This document shows positions 38,501 to 48,528 of a stretch of DNA of 64,000 nucleotides, piece after piece. Position numbers and translations under genes: made by a program. The DNA comes from Gellertiella hungarica. GTDB taxonomy: Bacteria > Pseudomonadota > Alphaproteobacteria > Rhizobiales > Rhizobiaceae. The notes beneath the pieces were generated by a model. That model saw only the letters and a program-made list of their open reading frames with translations, was not told the origin of the DNA and made no database searches. The stretch spans positions 46,436-110,435 of the forward strand of contig NZ_JACIEZ010000012.1 in assembly GCF_014197145.1 (NCBI RefSeq). The letters are read 5' to 3'. Within the stretch, counting starts at the first letter, position 1. The number at the start of each line of letters is the position of its first letter.

Positions 38501-40111
38501 ATGGTTGAAATCGGGATGCGCAATCCGGCTGTTGGCCTGGACCTCATCGGACTGACGGGTGCAGGGCGCATCCACTACAATCTCTCGGAAGCGGAACTTT
38601 ACGAAGAGGCGATCCGCCGCGGCGAGGCGCAGCTGACCGCCGACGGAGCGCTCCGCGCGCTCACGGGGCAGCACACCGGCCGTTCCGCCAAGGACAAGTT
38701 CGTGGTTCGCGACGCCACCACCGAGAACCAGATCTGGTGGGACAACAACAAGCCGATGACCCCCGAGCACTTCGCCGTCCTGAAGGCCGACATGCTGGCT
38801 CATGCGAAGGGCCGGGACCTCTTCGTGCAGGATCTTGTCGGCGGTGCCGACGAGGACAATGCGCTCCCTTCGCGCGTCGTCAGCGAATTTGCCTGGCACT
38901 CGCTCTTCATCCGCAATCTGCTGATCCGCCCGGAGCGTGCGAAACTGGCCGGCTTCCAGCCGAAACTGACGATCATCGATCTGCCGAGCTTCCGCGCCGA
39001 TCCGGCCCGCCACGGCTGCCGCACGGAAACGGTGATTGCCTGCGATCTGGTCAACGGAATCGTCCTGATTGGCGGTACCTCCTATGCGGGCGAAATGAAG
39101 AAGTCCGTCTTCACGGTTCTCAACTACCTGCTGCCGGAAAAGGGCGTCATGCCGATGCATTGCTCGGCCAATATCGGGCCGGACGGTGACGCTGCCGTCT
39201 TCTTCGGTCTTTCGGGCACGGGAAAGACCACCCTATCGGCCGATCCGACCCGCACGCTGATCGGCGACGACGAGCATGGTTGGGGCGAGCATGGCATCTT
39301 CAACTTCGAAGGCGGCTGCTACGCCAAGACCATCCGGCTTTCCGCCGAGGCCGAACCGGAGATCTATGCAACCACCAGGCGCTTCGGGACGGTGCTCGAG
39401 AACGTCGTTCTCGACGAAAACCGTCGTCCCGATTTCAACGATGGTTCGCTGACGGAAAACACCCGCTGCGCCTATCCGCTGCATTTCATTCCGAATGCGT
39501 CGGAAACCGGTCGGGCAGGCCACCCGAAGACGATCATCATGCTGACGGCCGATGCCTTCGGCGTGCTTCCGCCGATCGCGAAGCTGACGCCCGAGCAGGC
39601 CATGTACCACTTCCTCTCCGGCTATACCGCCAAGGTTGCCGGCACTGAAAAGGGCGTGACCGAGCCGGAAGCCACCTTCTCCACCTGCTTCGGCGCTCCC
39701 TTCATGCCGCGTCACCCGGCGGAATACGGCAACCTGCTGCGCGATCTGATCGCCCGTCACGGCGTCGATTGCTGGCTGGTCAACACGGGCTGGACCGGTG
39801 GTGCCTACGGCACCGGCAACCGCATGCCGATCAAGGCGACCCGCGCGCTCCTCACGGCAGCCCTGAACGGCAGCCTCAAGAAGGCCGAGTTCCGGCGTGA
39901 CCAGAACTTCGGCTTCCAGGTGCCCGTCGCAGTCGAGGGTGTGGAAACCCGCATCCTCGATCCCCGCTCCACCTGGGCCGACGGCAAGGCTTACGACAGC
40001 CAGGCCGAGAAGCTGGTCTCGATGTTCATCGCGAATTTCGCGAAGTTCGAGGACCATGTGGATGGCAAGGTGCGCGATGCTGCTCCCGGGCTCAAGGCCG
40101 CTGCCGAGTAA
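38501..40111 (+). CDS. pckA: Phosphoenolpyruvate carboxykinase (ATP)
   Basis: Converts oxaloacetate to PEP with ATP, the entry of gluconeogenesis, needed for growth on succinate and other C4 acids. The 536-residue protein is the ATP-dependent type: [26 protein letters not shown] (P-loop and metal Asp), the PEPCK-specific motif around [10 protein letters not shown], and [15 protein letters not shown] sits before ATG 38501. Divergent from chvI; a terminator follows at 40136-40159. In rhizobia pckA is under carbon control, fitting the repeats in its upstream region. Confidence 0.97.
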   Translation: MVEIGMRNPAVGLDLIGLTGAGRIHYNLSEAELYEEAIRRGEAQLTADGALRALTGQHTGRSAKDKFVVRDATTENQIWWDNNKPMTPEHFAVLKADMLAHAKGRDLFVQDLVGGADEDNALPSRVVSEFAWHSLFIRNLLIRPERAKLAGFQPKLTIIDLPSFRADPARHGCRTETVIACDLVNGIVLIGGTSYAGEMKKSVFTVLNYLLPEKGVMPMHCSANIGPDGDAAVFFGLSGTGKTTLSADPTRTLIGDDEHGWGEHGIFNFEGGCYAKTIRLSAEAEPEIYATTRRFGTVLENVVLDENRRPDFNDGSLTENTRCAYPLHFIPNASETGRAGHPKTIIMLTADAFGVLPPIAKLTPEQAMYHFLSGYTAKVAGTEKGVTEPEATFSTCFGAPFMPRHPAEYGNLLRDLIARHGVDCWLVNTGWTGGAYGTGNRMPIKATRALLTAALNGSLKKAEFRRDQNFGFQVPVAVEGVETRILDPRSTWADGKAYDSQAEKLVSMFIANFAKFEDHVDGKVRDAAPGLKAAAE

Positions 40112-40124
40112 TCCGGCTGAGCAC

Positions 40125-40140
40125 TGATTCACGTGAAACC
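40125..40140. other. Second parS-like site
   Basis: TGATTCACGTGAAACC matches the parS consensus at 14 of 16 positions and shares its first 15 bases with the site at 357-372. It lies between the pckA stop and the terminator, overlapping the terminator's left arm. About 39.8 kb from the first site. Weaker match, so lower confidence. Confidence 0.55.
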
Positions 40141-40159
40141 CGGCTCCGGCCGGGTTTTT
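40136..40159 (+). terminator. Intrinsic terminator after pckA
   Basis: Perfect 9-bp stem AAACCCGGC / GCCGGGTTT with a 4-base loop, ending in five T's. Confidence 0.88.
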
Positions 40160-40219
40160 GCGTTTGCCCTTGGCGACACGAGCCCGATATGGAATAGAGC
40201 CATCTGAAAGGACCGTGTC

Positions 40220-40654
40220 ATGGCGAGCGAAGCGCTTCAGATCAACAGCAGGATCACGATTGCCGGCTGGGAACTCGCGGAGCAGTTCGTGCTGGCCGGG
40301 GGACCGGGCGGTCAGAACGTCAACAAGGTCTCGACCGCTGTCCAGCTGTTCTTCGATATCCGCAATTCGCCTTCTCTCTCGGACCGCGTGAAGGAAAACG
40401 CCCTGAAGCTCGCGGGCCGTCGCGCGTCGAAGGAAGGCGTGCTGATGATCGAATCGAGCCGCTTCAGGAGCCAGGAGCGCAACCGGGAAGATGCGCGCGA
40501 GCGGTTGAAGGAGCTCCTCCTCGAGGCAGCAGCACCCCCGCCACCGCCGCGCCGGAAGACAAAACCGAGCAAGGGTGCCATCGAGCGGCGCCTGAAGGAA
40601 AAGGCGGGCCGTTCGGACGTCAAGAAAATGCGCGGCAAGCCGGCGCAGGACTGA
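40220..40654 (+). CDS. arfB: Peptidyl-tRNA hydrolase ArfB (YaeJ)
   Basis: Stop-codon-independent ribosome rescue factor. The 144-residue protein has the RF1-like GGQ loop in LAGGPGGQNVNKVSTAVQLFFDI and a basic C-terminal tail (RRKTKPSKGAIERRLKEKAGRSDVKKMRGK) of the type that inserts into an empty mRNA channel. AAAGGA precedes ATG 40220. It begins after the pckA terminator and is followed 12 bases later by alkB. Such rescue is essential in bacteria lacking full trans-translation; nothing odd here. Confidence 0.93.
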   Translation: MASEALQINSRITIAGWELAEQFVLAGGPGGQNVNKVSTAVQLFFDIRNSPSLSDRVKENALKLAGRRASKEGVLMIESSRFRSQERNREDARERLKELLLEAAAPPPPPRRKTKPSKGAIERRLKEKAGRSDVKKMRGKPAQD

Positions 40655-40666
40655 GGGGAGGGGGCA

Positions 40667-41287
40667 ATGCTGCAACTGCCGGATGGGATCAGGCACCTGC
40701 CGCACTTTCTCAGCCGTGCCGAGCAGGAAGACCTCGTCGGCGAGATCCGGAACGTGGTCGCCGCGGCACCGCTCTTCATACCGCAAATGCCGCGGACCGG
40801 TCAGCCGATGTCCGTCCGGATGACCAATTGCGGGCCGCTGGGCTGGGTAACGGACAAGGAAAAGGGCTATCGATACCAGGCGACCCATCCGGAAACCGGG
40901 GTTGCTTGGCCGCCGATGCCGCACCGCCTTCTGGAGCTCTGGCGCCATCTGACCAGACTGGCCTACGACCCGGAAGCCTGCCTGGTCAATTTCTACAGCG
41001 ACGAAGCCAAGATGGGCCTCCATCAGGACCGCGACGAGGCGGAACTCGCCGCTCCGGTCCTTTCCATATCGCTCGGCAACAGCTGTCTCTTTCGCATCGG
41101 CGGTCCGCAACGCAAGGACAGGACCCAGTCCTTCCGTCTCGACAGCGGGGACATCGTTCTCCTCGGAGGGCCGTCCCGGCTGAATTTTCACGGTGTCGAT
41201 CGCATCTATCCGGAAACCTCAGATCTTCTTAAGAAAGGCGGGCGTATCAATCTGACGCTGAGGCGGGTGACGCCAGCCACGCCATGA
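40667..41287 (+). CDS. alkB: AlkB-type DNA/RNA demethylase
   Basis: Fe(II)/2-oxoglutarate dioxygenase that repairs N-methylated bases. The 206-residue protein is the right size and has the metal triad: LHQDRDE (HxD) and the later His in FHGVDRI, then GRINLTLRRV with the 2-oxoglutarate Arg residues. The substrate-lid region includes PMSVRMTNCGPLGW, with Tyr and Trp residues of the nucleotide-recognition lid. A GGGAGG stretch precedes ATG 40667. Overlaps the downstream membrane-protein gene by 4 bases. No Ada or AlkA neighbour is seen, so alkylation inducibility is not evident. Confidence 0.92.
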   Translation: MLQLPDGIRHLPHFLSRAEQEDLVGEIRNVVAAAPLFIPQMPRTGQPMSVRMTNCGPLGWVTDKEKGYRYQATHPETGVAWPPMPHRLLELWRHLTRLAYDPEACLVNFYSDEAKMGLHQDRDEAELAAPVLSISLGNSCLFRIGGPQRKDRTQSFRLDSGDIVLLGGPSRLNFHGVDRIYPETSDLLKKGGRINLTLRRVTPATP

Positions 41288-42504
41288 GGGCTTGGGCAGA
41301 GCGGAAGGGGGCAACCGTGGAAAAGAGCTTGCGCGGTATCCACGGGATATCAGGAGCTTGCGTTTTCCTCTTCGGGCTGATCCTCGCAGCCACCTATTTC
41401 CGAAGCCTCTGGACGCTGGATGCCGACGGCATTTCCATGCTGAACCAGAAACTGCCCTATTGGGACTTTTCCAATCTCTGGGCGGGCGGCCATCTCGCGG
41501 GCGAGGGCCGCGTCCACACCCTCTTCGACGTCGAAGCCTATCGCGCGGCGCTTCGCCAGTTGTTCACGCCGGTTCTTCAGGATCAGGAGTGGAGTTATCC
41601 GCCCTCGCTCCTCCTGCTCGGCGTTCCCCTTGGATGGCTCCCGGTTCTTCCGGCCTATGTCCTCTGGACGGCGGGTACGCTCCTTCTCCTCTACCTTGCC
41701 CTGCGGCCCTTTCGCTTCCCCCTGCCGGTTACGCTTGCCGTCATCCTGTCGCCGGCTGCCATGATCAATGTTCTCCTCGGGCAGAACGGCGCCCTGACGG
41801 CGGCGCTGCTTCTCGGGGGGCTCTGGGCGCTGGGGAAGAAACCGTGGATCGCGGGTCTTTTTTTCGGCATCCTGACCATCAAGCCGCATCTCGGCTTTCT
41901 GATCCCCGTCGTGCTCCTCGCGGGCGGCCACTGGCGCGCGATCGCCGCTGCAGTGCTGACGACGCTCGTCCTCGTTGCCGTCACGGGTCTCTTGTTCGGA
42001 TGGCAGGTCTGGTTCGATTTCCGCACGGTCACGCTGCCCCTGATGGCCGGGATCATGGAGGCGCCCTATCCGCAACCCTATCACGCCAATGCCATGACCG
42101 TCTTCATCATGGCGCGGTGGCTCGATGCATCCGTCGGCGTGGCACAGGCGATCCAGATCATTGCCGGCCTCGTGGCTGCGGGTGCGGCCTTCTGGCTCTG
42201 GCGTCCCGCAATGCAGATCGATCCCGCACGGCGGATCGTCCTGACGGCGATGCTGGTGATCTTCGCGACACCCTATGGCTATTCCTACGATGCGGTAGCC
42301 CTGGCTCCTGCCGTCGCCTGGGGCTTTCTTCACGAAAGGCGGATACCCCTCATCGTCCACGCCATCGTCTGGCTCTTCCCGCTTTTCGTCCACGTCATCA
42401 ATCTTCAGGGGATCGGAGCAAGCGTCATGGTGCCGCTGGCCTACACGGCATGGCACTTCAGGCTCGTCTGGCAGGACACCCGGCAGGCGTGGGTTCGGGC
42501 CTGA
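41284..42504 (+). CDS. GT87-type (DUF2029) polytopic membrane protein
   Basis: A 406-residue protein with about nine to eleven hydrophobic segments, including ISGACVFLFGLILAATY, LPAYVLWTAGTLLLLYLAL and VTLAVILSPAAMINVLLGQNG. The last matches the conserved LGQN motif of DUF2029, a family grouped with C-fold, polyprenol-sugar-dependent glycosyltransferases (GT87, mannosyl- or arabinosyl-type). An early acidic pair in YWDFSNLW may be catalytic. Acceptor unknown. Start ATG overlaps the alkB stop by 4 bases. Its TGA stop and the coaA stop abut exactly (TGATCA), with no intergenic base. Confidence 0.85.
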   Translation: MRAWAERKGATVEKSLRGIHGISGACVFLFGLILAATYFRSLWTLDADGISMLNQKLPYWDFSNLWAGGHLAGEGRVHTLFDVEAYRAALRQLFTPVLQDQEWSYPPSLLLLGVPLGWLPVLPAYVLWTAGTLLLLYLALRPFRFPLPVTLAVILSPAAMINVLLGQNGALTAALLLGGLWALGKKPWIAGLFFGILTIKPHLGFLIPVVLLAGGHWRAIAAAVLTTLVLVAVTGLLFGWQVWFDFRTVTLPLMAGIMEAPYPQPYHANAMTVFIMARWLDASVGVAQAIQIIAGLVAAGAAFWLWRPAMQIDPARRIVLTAMLVIFATPYGYSYDAVALAPAVAWGFLHERRIPLIVHAIVWLFPLFVHVINLQGIGASVMVPLAYTAWHFRLVWQDTRQAWVRA

Positions 42505-43524
42505 TCAGAGCTTGCGCAGCGCCACCTTCTCGATGAAGTGGTTGTTCCCCTTCTGGAGGATCAGATCCGCGCGAGGCCGCGTGGGCAGGATGTTCTGCCG
42601 CAAATTCTTCAGGTTGATGTTCGCCCACAGTCCTTCGGCGATCTGCAGCGCATCTTCGGTGCTTACCTGGGCGTATCGATTGAAATAGGAGCTGGGATCG
42701 CGGAACGCGGTTTCCCTGAGCTTCATGAAACGGTCCACATACCATTTGTGGATCAGCTTTTCGTCGGCATCGATGTAGATCGAGAAATCGAAGAAATCCG
42801 ACACCATGGGGACCACCTTGCCATCCGCGGGCAGATCCCGCGACTGAAGCACGTTGATGCCCTCGAAAATCAGGATGTCCGGCCGGTCGATCGTCGTGAA
42901 GCGGTCGGGGATCACGTCATAGGTCAGGTGGGAATAGCACGGGGCCTGAACATTGGGCCTGCCGGCCTTGATCTCGGAAAGAAAACGCAGGAGCGCTCCG
43001 ATATCGTAGCTTTCCGGGAAACCCTTGCGCTGCATGAGGTTTTCCCGCTGAAGAATGGCGTTGGGATAAAGAAAGCCATCCGTCGTCACGAGGTCGACCT
43101 TCGGGCTGGAGGGCCAGCGGGCGAGGAGCTCCTTCAGGATACGGGCAGTGGTGGATTTGCCCACCGCCACGGATCCCGCGATGCCGATCACGAAGGGGGT
43201 CTTGCTGCTGCCGGTCAGGCTGAGAAAGCGGTCGCGCTGCTTGAAGAGCAGCTGCGAGGATTCCACGTGGGCAGAGAGTAGACGGGACAGCGACAGATAG
43301 ATGCGCCTGACTTCCTCCAGATCGATGGGGTCGTCGAGGGAGCGAAGGCGCTTCACCTCGTCGGCGGAAAGGGTCAGCGGCGTATCTGCCCGGAAATGCG
43401 CCCATTCCTCGGAGGTAAAGACGTGGTACGGAGAATAGAGATCCGGCTGGAATGGACCCAGACCCTCGATCGAGGCTTCCGTCGCACGGGTGTTCTTTCG
43501 GGAAAGCTCCTTCGTGTGCGGCAT
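42505..43524 (-). CDS. coaA: Pantothenate kinase, type I
   Basis: First step of coenzyme A synthesis. The 339-residue protein has Walker [34 protein letters not shown] with the catalytic Asp region, and [11 protein letters not shown]. Typical bacterial type I length, cytoplasmic. Start ATG 43524 overlaps the hisE stop as TGATG; a GTG one codon earlier is possible. Ends the hisB-to-coaA unit and abuts the convergent membrane-protein gene. coaE being elsewhere in the window puts first and last CoA steps on one segment. Confidence 0.95.
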   Translation of the reverse strand: MPHTKELSRKNTRATEASIEGLGPFQPDLYSPYHVFTSEEWAHFRADTPLTLSADEVKRLRSLDDPIDLEEVRRIYLSLSRLLSAHVESSQLLFKQRDRFLSLTGSSKTPFVIGIAGSVAVGKSTTARILKELLARWPSSPKVDLVTTDGFLYPNAILQRENLMQRKGFPESYDIGALLRFLSEIKAGRPNVQAPCYSHLTYDVIPDRFTTIDRPDILIFEGINVLQSRDLPADGKVVPMVSDFFDFSIYIDADEKLIHKWYVDRFMKLRETAFRDPSSYFNRYAQVSTEDALQIAEGLWANINLKNLRQNILPTRPRADLILQKGNNHFIEKVALRKL

Positions 43525-43847
43525 CACGGATCTTTCCGGCTCGCCTTTTCGGCAAGCCCGCTTTGTCTGGTCCGGCGCTCAAGTTCCGCCATGACCTCTT
43601 CCAGGGGAATATCCGCGATCTTCAGCACCACGAGAAGGTGAAAGAGCAGATCCGCACTTTCATAGATCAGGTTCTCCCGGTCGTGGGTTACCGCCGCCAT
43701 GACGGCCTCGACGGCTTCCTCGCCCAGCTTCTTGGCCGCCTTCCCCTGACCGGCGGCCACCAGCCGTGCCGTCCAGGATTCGTCAGGCGCTGCCGCGGCA
43801 CGCCGAGCCACGATCGTCTCCAGATCCGAAAGGCTAAATCCGCCCAT
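43524..43847 (-). CDS. hisE: Phosphoribosyl-ATP pyrophosphatase
   Basis: Second step of histidine synthesis, hydrolysing PR-ATP to PR-AMP. The 107-residue MazG-fold protein has the metal-binding acidic residues in [19 protein letters not shown] and [17 protein letters not shown]. Stand-alone HisE; the HisI cyclohydrolase is not fused and not in the window. Lies 12 bases after hisF and overlaps coaA by one base. Confidence 0.95.
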   Translation of the reverse strand: MGGFSLSDLETIVARRAAAAPDESWTARLVAAGQGKAAKKLGEEAVEAVMAAVTHDRENLIYESADLLFHLLVVLKIADIPLEEVMAELERRTRQSGLAEKASRKDP

Positions 43848-43859
43848 TCCCCTCTCTCC

Positions 43860-44636
43860 TCAGTCGAGCCGCATGGCGATGCCGTGATCGGCCATGTAGC
43901 GCTTGGCCTGGCCGATCGAGTAGGTGCCGAAGTGAAAGATGGAGGCGGCCAGTACGGCAGTGGCATGTGCATCGCGGATGCCCGCAACCAGATCGTCGAG
44001 CGTGCCGACGCCGCCGGAGGCAATCACCGGTACCCGCACCGCATCCGCGATCGTGCGGGTCAGCCCGATGTCGTAGCCGCTCTTCGTGCCGTCCCGGTCC
44101 ATCGACGTCACCAGCAGTTCACCTGCACCGCGCTCCGCCATGCGAACGGCAAAATCGACCGCATCGATGCCTGTCGGCTTGCGGCCGCCATGGGTAAAGA
44201 TCTCCCAGCGCGGCGTTTCGCCTTCGCCCGATACCCGCTTGGCATCGATGGAGACGACGATGCACTGGTTGCCGAACTTGTCTGCCGCCTCCGTCACGAA
44301 ATCGGGATTGCTGACGGCTGCCGAATTGATGGAAACCTTGTCGGCCCCGCAAAGCAGAAGCTTCCGGATGTCTGCGACGCTGCGCACGCCGCCCCCGACC
44401 GTTACCGGCATGAAGCAGTGATCGACGGTGCGGGCGACGACGTCGAAGATCGTCTCGCGGTTGTCGGAAGAGGCGGTGATGTCGAGAAAGCAGAGTTCGT
44501 CCGCACCGGCGGCATCATAGGCCTTGGCGGCCTCCACGGGGTCGCCTGCATCGATGAGGTCGACGAAATTGACACCCTTGACCACACGGCCGTCCTTGAC
44601 GTCCAGGCAGGGAATGACACGGGCCTTGAGGGTCAT
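43860..44636 (-). CDS. hisF: Imidazole glycerol phosphate synthase subunit HisF
   Basis: Cyclase half of the HisH-HisF synthase. The 258-residue TIM barrel begins [21 protein letters not shown] with the catalytic Asp, and has [13 protein letters not shown], a second catalytic Asp in [16 protein letters not shown] and [13 protein letters not shown]. Overlaps the hisA stop by 4 bases. Ammonia comes from HisH, encoded one gene further up. Confident. Confidence 0.97.
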   Translation of the reverse strand: MTLKARVIPCLDVKDGRVVKGVNFVDLIDAGDPVEAAKAYDAAGADELCFLDITASSDNRETIFDVVARTVDHCFMPVTVGGGVRSVADIRKLLLCGADKVSINSAAVSNPDFVTEAADKFGNQCIVVSIDAKRVSGEGETPRWEIFTHGGRKPTGIDAVDFAVRMAERGAGELLVTSMDRDGTKSGYDIGLTRTIADAVRVPVIASGGVGTLDDLVAGIRDAHATAVLAASIFHFGTYSIGQAKRYMADHGIAMRLD

Positions 44637-45376
44637 GCGCGCTCCTTTCGGGCGGCTTTGATGAGGGAAAGTGCTTCCGAGGGATCGATCCGTCCATCGT
44701 ATAGTGCACGGCCGGAAATCGCGCCTTCGAGCTTTCCGGCGTCCGGGGCAAGCATCCGCTTCACATCGTCAATCGATGCCAGCCCGCCCGAGGCGATCAC
44801 GGGGATGCTCACCGCATCGGCAAGGGCCAGAGTCGATTCCCAGTTGATGCCCGTCAGAATGCCGTCACGGTCGATATCGGTGTAGATGATGGCAGCAACA
44901 CCGGCCCCTTCGAACTGCTGCGCAAGCTCGATGACGCCGAGTTCGGAGGCTTCCGCCCAGCCCTCGACGGCCACCTTGCCGCCCTTGGCGTCGATGCCCA
45001 CGGCCACCTTGCCGGGAAAGAGCCGGCAGGCTTCCTTCACGAGGTCGGGATCACGCACCGCGACCGTCCCCAGAATGACCCGCGAGAGGCCCTTGTCCAG
45101 CCAGGCTTCGATATGGGCAAGGCTGCGGATGCCCCCTCCCAGCTGCACCGGGTTCCGTGTGGCCTTCAGGATGGCCTCGACCGCAGCGCCGTTGACGCTT
45201 GCACCGGCAAAGGCCCCGTTCAGGTCCACCACATGCAGCCATTCGAAACCCTGCTCCTCGAAGGCGCGTGCCTGAGCGGCGGGGTCGGGATTGTAGACGG
45301 TGGCCTGTTCCATGTCGCCCAGCTTGAGGCGCACACACTGCCCGTCCTTCAGATCGATTGCGGGAAAAAGGATCAT
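44633..45376 (-). CDS. hisA: ProFAR isomerase HisA
   Basis: Isomerises ProFAR to PRFAR. The 247-residue TIM barrel, paralogous to HisF, starts [21 protein letters not shown], with the catalytic Asp, and contains the [17 protein letters not shown] and [15 protein letters not shown] type phosphate-binding loops (here [12 protein letters not shown]) and [13 protein letters not shown]. Start ATG 45376; the much longer frame overlaps hisH antisense-like and is not real. 32 bases after hisH, overlapping hisF by 4. Confidence 0.96.
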   Translation of the reverse strand: MILFPAIDLKDGQCVRLKLGDMEQATVYNPDPAAQARAFEEQGFEWLHVVDLNGAFAGASVNGAAVEAILKATRNPVQLGGGIRSLAHIEAWLDKGLSRVILGTVAVRDPDLVKEACRLFPGKVAVGIDAKGGKVAVEGWAEASELGVIELAQQFEGAGVAAIIYTDIDRDGILTGINWESTLALADAVSIPVIASGGLASIDDVKRMLAPDAGKLEGAISGRALYDGRIDPSEALSLIKAARKERA

Positions 45377-45408
45377 CTTCTGTCCATTCTTCAACAGGGG
45401 CGCGAGCC

Positions 45409-46059
45409 TTACGGCTTCCAGCGCAGGAAATTGGCGATGAGGGCGAGGCCGAGGGTCTGGCTCTTTTCCGGATGGAACTGCGCTCCCACACGGTTCTCGC
45501 GGCCGACAAAGGCCGTGACCGGCCCGCCATAGTCGGTCGTCGCGATCACGTCCTCGGGGTTTTCCGCCGCCAGATGATAGGAATGCACGAAATAGGCATG
45601 CAGCCCGTCCGGGCCAGTCGGAATCCCCTCGAAAAGTGGGTGGGGCCTCTGGAGCGTCAGGGTGTTCCAGCCGATCTGCGGGATTTTCAGCTGCGGGTCC
45701 GACGGAGTCATCTCCACAACATCGCCCGGTATCCAGCCGAAGCCTGCTGTCACGGTCTTCTCGAGGCCACGGGAAGACATGAGCTGCATGCCCACACAGA
45801 TGCCCATGAAGGGGAGGGCCTTTCTCTCGACAACCTCGCGAAGTGCCTCCTCCATGCCGTCCACGGCCTTGAGACCGGCCCTGCAATCGGCATAGGCACC
45901 AACACCCGGAAGCACGACGCGATCGGCTTCCGCAACCACATCCGCCTTGTCGGTCAGCAGGATTTCTGCGTGGATCCCATGGTCGGTTGCAGCCCGTTCG
46001 AAAGCCTTGACTGCCGAGCGCAGGTTGCCCGAGCCGTAATCGATGATTGCCACACGCAT
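45409..46059 (-). CDS. hisH: Imidazole glycerol phosphate synthase subunit HisH
   Basis: Glutaminase half of IGP synthase. The 216-residue class I amidotransferase has the nucleophile elbow [13 protein letters not shown] with its Cys, and [10 protein letters not shown] with the His and Glu of the triad; the oxyanion strand PGVGAYADC is intact. Start ATG 46059 is three bases after the DUF2628 gene's stop, so it is coupled to it. Confident. Confidence 0.97.
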   Translation of the reverse strand: MRVAIIDYGSGNLRSAVKAFERAATDHGIHAEILLTDKADVVAEADRVVLPGVGAYADCRAGLKAVDGMEEALREVVERKALPFMGICVGMQLMSSRGLEKTVTAGFGWIPGDVVEMTPSDPQLKIPQIGWNTLTLQRPHPLFEGIPTGPDGLHAYFVHSYHLAAENPEDVIATTDYGGPVTAFVGRENRVGAQFHPEKSQTLGLALIANFLRWKP

Positions 46060-46062
46060 GGG

Positions 46063-46530
46063 TCAGTACCCCTTACCATAATCCAGAAGGCCAAGAACCG
46101 GCGCTCCGTGAGACCTGGCCAGCCCCGAGGGGAGGGGCATGGACTGCGGGCCTGCAGGGCTCGGCATGTCGGCAGATGCAAAATAGATCTCTTCGGCCTC
46201 GTCGAGGCTGGAGGCGGGAATGACGGCAACCATCTTCCATCCCTTCGAGACCAGGTGACCGGCCCTGATCGTCCCGCCTTCCAGGCCAATCAGCAGGGAA
46301 AGCGCCAACTGTGCCACCACCAGCGCGTCAGACGATGCCCATTCTTCCGCGGCCACGCCGAGCCCGATCACGACCAGAACATAAACCAGCGTGTAGAGCC
46401 AAAGCCGGTTCCACAGCAGCCAGAGGAGCGGGAACACGAAGGCCGCCAGGGAAAACCCGTCCCGGATGAAGCGGGCGGAATCCGGATTGGTTTCCCCTTC
46501 CGGCGGCATCATCACGAGATAGCTTGCCAT
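46063..46530 (-). CDS. DUF2628 family membrane protein
   Basis: A 155-residue protein of unknown function inside the his operon. The start [13 protein letters not shown] is preceded by GGGAG; a cluster of hydrophobic segments ([36 protein letters not shown]) forms two or three membrane helices, followed by a soluble tail ending [14 protein letters not shown]. The tail includes [17 protein letters not shown]. It is 3 bases from hisH and 93 bases after hisB. No enzyme motif is visible. Its conserved place between hisB and hisH in rhizobia suggests a linked but unproven role. Confidence 0.8.
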   Translation of the reverse strand: MASYLVMMPPEGETNPDSARFIRDGFSLAAFVFPLLWLLWNRLWLYTLVYVLVVIGLGVAAEEWASSDALVVAQLALSLLIGLEGGTIRAGHLVSKGWKMVAVIPASSLDEAEEIYFASADMPSPAGPQSMPLPSGLARSHGAPVLGLLDYGKGY

Positions 46531-46623
46531 CTTTCGCTCCCGATATTTCCGGGCCGCGCCTTGGGCGCGTTCAGGTTTCACGCAGTCCGGGCCGGGAAAC
46601 CTTTTCGGTGCCCCGGTGCCGTG

Positions 46624-47229
46624 TCAGACGAGGGTGCCCTTGGTGGAAGGCACGCGGCCCGCCTGGCGCGGATCGATTTCCGTTGCCGTGCGCAGCACCC
46701 GCGCCACGGCCTTGAAGCAGGTTTCCGCGATATGATGGTTGTTGGCACCGTAATGGTTCATCACATGCAGCGTCATGCCGGCGTGCTGCGACAGCGCCTG
46801 AAAGAACTCGCGGACGAGTTCCGTATCGAAGGTGCCGATCTTCGGCGCGCTGAAATTCACGTTCCAGACGAGGAACGGCCGACCGGAAAGGTCGACGCCC
46901 GCCTTGGTCATGGTCTCGTCCATCACGAGATCGAGCGAGGCGTAGCGGGTGATGCCCTTGCGGTCGCCCAGCGCCTTGGCGAGCGCCTGCCCGAGCGCGA
47001 TGCCGGTATCCTCGACCGTATGGTGGTCGTCCACGTGGAGATCCCCGTTCGCGGTGATTTCCATGTCGATCAGGGAATGCCGGCATAGCTGGTCCAGCAT
47101 GTGATCGAAAAAGCCGACGCCCGTTGCGATCTTCGCCTTGCCGCTACCATCGATGTTGATGGAGACGGAAATGGACGTCTCGTTCGTGCTGCGGGACACC
47201 TGGGCGGTGCGGCCTGCGGGCTCTGCCAT
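46624..47229 (-). CDS. hisB: Imidazoleglycerol-phosphate dehydratase
   Basis: Converts IGP to imidazole acetol phosphate; stand-alone dehydratase, without the HisN-type phosphatase fusion of E. coli. The 201-residue Mn enzyme has [13 protein letters not shown], the [18 protein letters not shown] metal site and the second [25 protein letters not shown] site. Start ATG 47229. Its upstream gap (216 bases, shared with hslV) should carry the his promoter. First gene of the histidine unit here. Confidence 0.96.
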   Translation of the reverse strand: MAEPAGRTAQVSRSTNETSISVSINIDGSGKAKIATGVGFFDHMLDQLCRHSLIDMEITANGDLHVDDHHTVEDTGIALGQALAKALGDRKGITRYASLDLVMDETMTKAGVDLSGRPFLVWNVNFSAPKIGTFDTELVREFFQALSQHAGMTLHVMNHYGANNHHIAETCFKAVARVLRTATEIDPRQAGRVPSTKGTLV

Positions 47230-47406
47230 GTCACTTTCCTGTCGGCTGCAGGGGATCCTGCGCGCTCCTTAACAGGCGCAACACAAAATATCCAGAAGCT
47301 CCATGACCTTAATTCGTCTGAGATGCCGGAAGTTTCAAGGCGGAAGCCGGCGCGGTTTGCAATCGACGTCGGCACGCTTACATAAGCCTCAGCAACAATC
47401 CTCATC

Positions 47407-47422
47407 CGGCCCGGCCGGGCCG
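47407..47422. repeat. 16-base palindrome upstream of hslV
   Basis: CGGCCCGGCCGGGCCG is a perfect palindrome ending 23 bases before the hslV start codon. In RNA it can form a short very stable hairpin just upstream of the ribosome site. Regulatory role unproven. Confidence 0.4.
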
Positions 47423-47445
47423 CAGAATTCGGAAAGACGAGACGC

Positions 47446-48006
47446 ATGAGTGAACACAATCCATTCGGCACCATGCACGCCACGACGATCATTACCGTAC
47501 GCAAGGACGGCCAGATCGTGATTGCCGGTGACGGACAGGTCAGCCTGGGTCAGACGGTCATGAAGGGAAATGCGCGCAAGGTCCGCCGGATCGGCAAGGG
47601 AGGCGAGGTAATAGCCGGCTTCGCCGGTGCAACCGCCGATGCCTTCACCCTCCTGGAGCGGCTGGAAAAGAAGCTGGACCAATATCCCGGCCAGCTGATG
47701 CGCGCCGCAGTCGAACTGGCCAAGGACTGGCGCACCGACAAATACCTGCGCAATCTCGAGGCGATGATGCTGGTGGCCGACAAGACCGTCACGCTTGCCA
47801 TAACCGGCAACGGCGACGTGCTGGAACCTGAGCATGGCACGATGGCCATCGGCTCGGGTGGACATTATGCCTATGCCGCTGCCCGCGCGCTGATGGACAG
47901 CGACAAGTCGGCGGAAGAAATAGCGCGTCGCGCGATGCAGATTGCTGCAGATATCTGCGTCTATACCAATCACAACATCGTGGTGGAAAAACTTGAGACC
48001 GATTGA
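47446..48006 (+). CDS. hslV: ATP-dependent protease subunit HslV
   Basis: Peptidase of the HslVU (ClpQY) chambered protease; proteasome-like. The 186-residue protein starts [22 protein letters not shown]: about a 12-residue propeptide, then the catalytic N-terminal Thr13 that must be exposed by processing. [21 protein letters not shown] and [13 protein letters not shown] are present. GGAAAGACGAG lies before ATG 47446. Overlaps the following GNAT gene by 14 bases; with hslU it forms an operon interrupted by that gene. Confidence 0.96.
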   Translation: MSEHNPFGTMHATTIITVRKDGQIVIAGDGQVSLGQTVMKGNARKVRRIGKGGEVIAGFAGATADAFTLLERLEKKLDQYPGQLMRAAVELAKDWRTDKYLRNLEAMMLVADKTVTLAITGNGDVLEPEHGTMAIGSGGHYAYAAARALMDSDKSAEEIARRAMQIAADICVYTNHNIVVEKLETD

Positions 48007-48514
48007 CGAGCGGATCGAATTCAAGCCCGTCACACGGGGCGACCTGCCGCTGCTCCTCGAGTGGTTCAAGGAGCCGCACATGCAGGAATGGTGGGGCGAG
48101 CCCGACGAGGAGCTGGCCATGGTGCGGGACATGGTGGAAGGGCGTGACAGCACCCGGCCATTTCTCATCCAGCTGGACGGGCAGCCGGTCGGCTACATCC
48201 AGTACTGGTTCCTCGGAGAGATCCAGACCCCCGAGTGGCTCGAGGACCACCCCTGGCTCCAGGCCTTTCCGGCCGATGCGGTGGGGGTCGACCTCTCCAT
48301 CGGAGAGCCGGGGCTTCTCGCCCGCGGCATCGGCTCGAGCGCCCTTCGTCTCTTTGCACGACGATTGTACGATTCCGGCTACACCACGATCGTCATCGAC
48401 CCCGACCCGGAGAATGCCCGCGCCGTCCGCGCCTATGAAAAAGCCGGCTTCCGTCCCGTTCCCGGAGTGCCGGGCAGCGGCGAGGATGTGCTGATCATGC
48501 AATTCCAGTTCTGA
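47993..48514 (+). CDS. GNAT family acetyltransferase, AAC(6')-like
   Basis: A 173-residue GNAT N-acetyltransferase inserted between hslV and hsl[11 protein letters not shown] near the N-terminus and the C-terminal [44 protein letters not shown] align with the core of aminoglycoside 6'-N-acetyltransferase-type proteins; the acetyl-CoA loop is RGIGSS. Resistance activity is not implied: many chromosomal relatives act on other amines. No ATG fits; TTG 47993 within the hslV end gives the family N-terminus ([13 protein letters not shown]). An ATG-only reading would lose conserved residues. Confidence 0.85.
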   Translation: MRPIDERIEFKPVTRGDLPLLLEWFKEPHMQEWWGEPDEELAMVRDMVEGRDSTRPFLIQLDGQPVGYIQYWFLGEIQTPEWLEDHPWLQAFPADAVGVDLSIGEPGLLARGIGSSALRLFARRLYDSGYTTIVIDPDPENARAVRAYEKAGFRPVPGVPGSGEDVLIMQFQF

Positions 48515-48528
48515 AGAGAAGAAAGAAG

